This document shows positions 5,385 to 7,086 of a stretch of DNA of 7,086 bases, piece after piece. Positions within the stretch are counted from its first letter, which is position 1. Each line of letters begins with the position of its first letter. The stretch comes from Candidatus Omnitrophota bacterium (GTDB lineage Bacteria > Omnitrophota > Gorgyraeia > Gygaellales > Profunditerraquicolaceae): assembly GCA_028706895.1 (NCBI GenBank), contig JAQTVG010000047.1, positions 1 through 7,086 of the forward strand. The letters run 5' to 3'. Made by a program: the position numbers and the translations under genes. The notes below the pieces were generated by a model that was given only the letters and a program-made list of their open reading frames with translations, did not search any database and was not told the DNA's origin.

Positions 5385-7086
5385 CTGGCAAGAGCATCAA
5401 CTATAGCTTCTGCGATATTGTTAGCTAAAAGGCTGTTGCCTTTGGGGGTACAGTGGCCAAAGTCTCCACCAAACATATCCCGGAAATATTCCCTATAGCT
5501 GTCTTTGGCTACGGCGTCTTTAAAAATTTTCTCATTGTCTACAAATATTACGCCCTGGCCTTCTCCAAGGATCTTCTTTAATGGAGCTATGCTGCGCATA
5601 GGGTACTGCACACAGACTAACTTTATCTTCCTTTTATCCAGGATTTGTTTTAGCTTATGGTAGCTTTCAATGGTTATGGGGCTATAGTAGCGTTCTCTTA
5701 AATTATTGGCTTTATTTATATATATAGCGGAGAGCTTGTTATTGCCCATTTCGTTATATACAGTTGCCAGCCCCGCGTATACGCGGTCACTCCTGGAATT
5801 AAGCTCTATGAATTTTTTTAGCGCCTGCTCTGCTTCGATAAGCCTACCCTGGTTAGAATAAAGCCGGCCGAGCGCTGCATATGCGGAATCATTTTTAGAG
5901 TTAAGCTTTATGGCTTTCTTAAGTGCCTGTTCCGCTTCAGAAAACTTTCCCTGATCCAAATAAATCCAGCCTAACTCTGTATACGCAAAATTATTCTTAC
6001 GATTAAGTTCCAGGGCTTTCTTAAGTGCCTCTTCTGCTTCCGGGAATCTCCTCTGGCTTGAATAAATCTGGCCCAGCGTCGTATACGCGGAATCACTCTT
6101 AGGATTAAGCTCTATAACCTTCCTGATTGCTTCTTCTGCGTCCGGAAATATGTTCTGGTCAGAATAAATCCGGCCTAATATTACATATGCAAAATCGTTT
6201 CGGGGATTAAGTTCTAAAGATTTTTTTAGCGCGTCTTCTGCTTCCATAAATCTTCCCTGGCTGGAATAAAGCCTGCCTAAACCTACATATACCCAATCGT
6301 TCTTAGGGTTTAACTCTATAGCTTTCTTGAGGGATTCCTCTCCCTCAAGAAACCTCCCCTGGCTGGAATAAAGCCTGCCTAAACCTACATATGTAAAATC
6401 GCTCTTAGGGTTAAGCTTTAGAGCTTTTTTAAGGTATTCTTCTGCCATGCCAAATTTCCCCTCATCTAAATAAACCCAACCTAATACTGTATACGTGAAA
6501 TCGTTCCTTGGGTTAAGCTCTGCGGCTTTCTTGAGGTATTGTTCTGCTTCTAAAAACATTCCCCTGATGGAATAAAGCCGGCCCAACCCCACATACACCC
6601 AATCGTTTTTAGAGTTTAACTCTATAGCTTTATTGAATGCCTGCTCCGCTTCAGAAAACTTTCTCTGATCCAAATAAAACCTGCCTAAACCTACATACGC
6701 GAAATCGTTCCTTGGGTTAAGCTCTGCGGCTTTCTTGAGGTATTGTTCTGCCTCGGAAAATCTCCTTTTATCCAGGTAAAACCAACCCAATCTTGTATAC
6801 GCGTAATCACTCTTAGGGTTTAACTCTATTGCTTTTTTGAGAGATTGCTCTGTATGCAGAATATCCTTTTTCTTACGCATCAGAATGAACTCATCTTTTG
6901 AGGTATTCTGATGTGATTTATAACGGGGCCGGTTACTAGTTGACGGGGTGAATTTTAATTTAGCCCTGGCATGCAGCCAGAGGAACCTGGAGAGCTTGTA
7001 TACTTTTAGAGACCTGATAAAGAGGATTATTCTGGAATTGGAGGCTGTCTCGTAAGGGATATGGTCGCCCCAGTCATTTATTCCCA
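5372..7086 (-). CDS. TPR-repeat protein with split SGNH/GDSL hydrolase domain (partial, N-terminus outside window)
   Basis: The frame is open from the right edge to a TAG at 5372-5374, giving 570 visible residues. Residues 1-4 are Gly-Ile-Asn-Asp, followed by WGDHIPYE; this matches SGNH block III (GxND), whose Asn contributes to the oxyanion hole. A basic, helical-looking segment follows (ILFIRSLKVYKLSRFLWLHA, 20-39), then a linker, a half TPR (about 78-93), ten exact 34-residue TPRs (94-433) and one degenerate repeat (434-466). The C-terminal part contains a beta-strand-like KLVCVQYPMRS and GGDFGHCTPKGNSLLANNIA, which resembles block V, with Asp541 and His544 as the likely triad pair. The nucleophile Ser (GDS block) would lie upstream, outside the window. 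SGNH enzymes are esterases or acyltransferases, often acting on polysaccharide acetyl groups; TPRs bind protein partners. Substrate and location are unknown. The internal ATG at 6880 is not the real start: upstream residues are conserved-looking and it has no good ribosome site. Confidence 0.8.
   Translation of the reverse strand, partial: GINDWGDHIPYETASNSRIILFIRSLKVYKLSRFLWLHARAKLKFTPSTSNRPRYKSHQNTSKDEFILMRKKKDILHTEQSLKKAIELNPKSDYAYTRLGWFYLDKRRFSEAEQYLKKAAELNPRNDFAYVGLGRFYLDQRKFSEAEQAFNKAIELNSKNDWVYVGLGRLYSIRGMFLEAEQYLKKAAELNPRNDFTYTVLGWVYLDEGKFGMAEEYLKKALKLNPKSDFTYVGLGRLYSSQGRFLEGEESLKKAIELNPKNDWVYVGLGRLYSSQGRFMEAEDALKKSLELNPRNDFAYVILGRIYSDQNIFPDAEEAIRKVIELNPKSDSAYTTLGQIYSSQRRFPEAEEALKKALELNRKNNFAYTELGWIYLDQGKFSEAEQALKKAIKLNSKNDSAYAALGRLYSNQGRLIEAEQALKKFIELNSRSDRVYAGLATVYNEMGNNKLSAIYINKANNLRERYYSPITIESYHKLKQILDKRKIKLVCVQYPMRSIAPLKKILGEGQGVIFVDNEKIFKDAVAKDSYREYFRDMFGGDFGHCTPKGNSLLANNIAEAIVDALARKGL
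5786..6805 (-). repeat. Ten tandem 102-bp TPR-coding units
   Basis: The array encodes ten consecutive 34-residue TPRs without any length variation, with a common pattern of aromatic-x-Tyr-x-x-Leu-Gly-x-x-Tyr, then Phe-x-Glu-Ala-Glu, then Lys-Lys-Ala-x-Glu-Leu-Asn-Pro. A half unit precedes it (to about 6853) and a degenerate unit follows (to about 5687). Some stretches are identical at the DNA level: 6497-6547 equals 6701-6751 (51 bases, two units apart), and 6255-6290 equals 6357-6392 (36 bases, one unit apart), indicating recent duplication or gene conversion. Confidence 0.92.

Noticed and set aside
5786..6805. Regular repeats resembling a CRISPR or satellite array.
   Set aside because: The 102-base units are in frame throughout and encode clear 34-residue TPRs; there are no short direct repeats with unique spacers.
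6878..6880. ATG at 6880 as the start of the TPR gene.
   Set aside because: The frame remains open through 68 more codons to the window edge, these encode an SGNH-like GIND segment, and no convincing ribosome site precedes the ATG.

Overview
The window is a 7.1 kb bacterial chromosomal segment with all recognised genes on the minus strand, so transcription runs from high to low coordinates. It holds two transcription units. The right third (5372-7086) is the 3' part of a large gene for a tetratricopeptide-repeat (TPR) protein that also carries pieces of an SGNH/GDSL hydrolase fold. The rest (1-5251) is a compact purine biosynthesis operon in the order purB, purL, purQ, then a purF-like gene cut by the left edge. 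Gaps between the operon genes are 30, 4 and 12 bases.

The operon covers several steps to IMP and AMP. PurB (adenylosuccinate lyase) acts twice in the pathway. PurL and PurQ form FGAM synthase, with PurQ supplying ammonia. The last gene starts like a PurF-family amidotransferase. Two features are unusual. PurL (970 residues) carries two tandem PurS-like domains at its N-terminus, so PurS is built in and duplicated while PurQ remains separate. The PurF-like protein starts Met-Ser-Gly, where classical glutamine amidotransferases have Met-Cys-Gly, so the usual catalytic cysteine is missing. A good sigma70-type promoter (-10 TATAAT) lies just upstream of purB, and the roughly 68-base leader contains two hairpins next to a strong ribosome binding site. 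A terminator-like hairpin closes the upstream TPR gene immediately before this promoter.

The most interesting object is the TPR gene. Its reading frame does not begin at the first internal ATG (6880) but stays open to the window edge. The added residues begin with Gly-Ile-Asn-Asp, matching block III of SGNH hydrolases, and the far C-terminus holds a block V-like Asp-x-x-His. A TPR array with ten exact 34-residue units therefore appears to be inserted inside a split SGNH hydrolase domain.

The organism cannot be fixed from this sequence. Moderate GC by eye, the PurS-PurS-PurL fusion, the cysteine-less PurF-like protein and the TPR/SGNH protein would fit an uncultivated lineage such as Omnitrophota or another deep-branching Gram-negative group, but this is a low-confidence inference. 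No RNA genes, insertion sequences, CRISPR arrays or attachment sites were seen, and no stretch over 300 bases lacks a gene.
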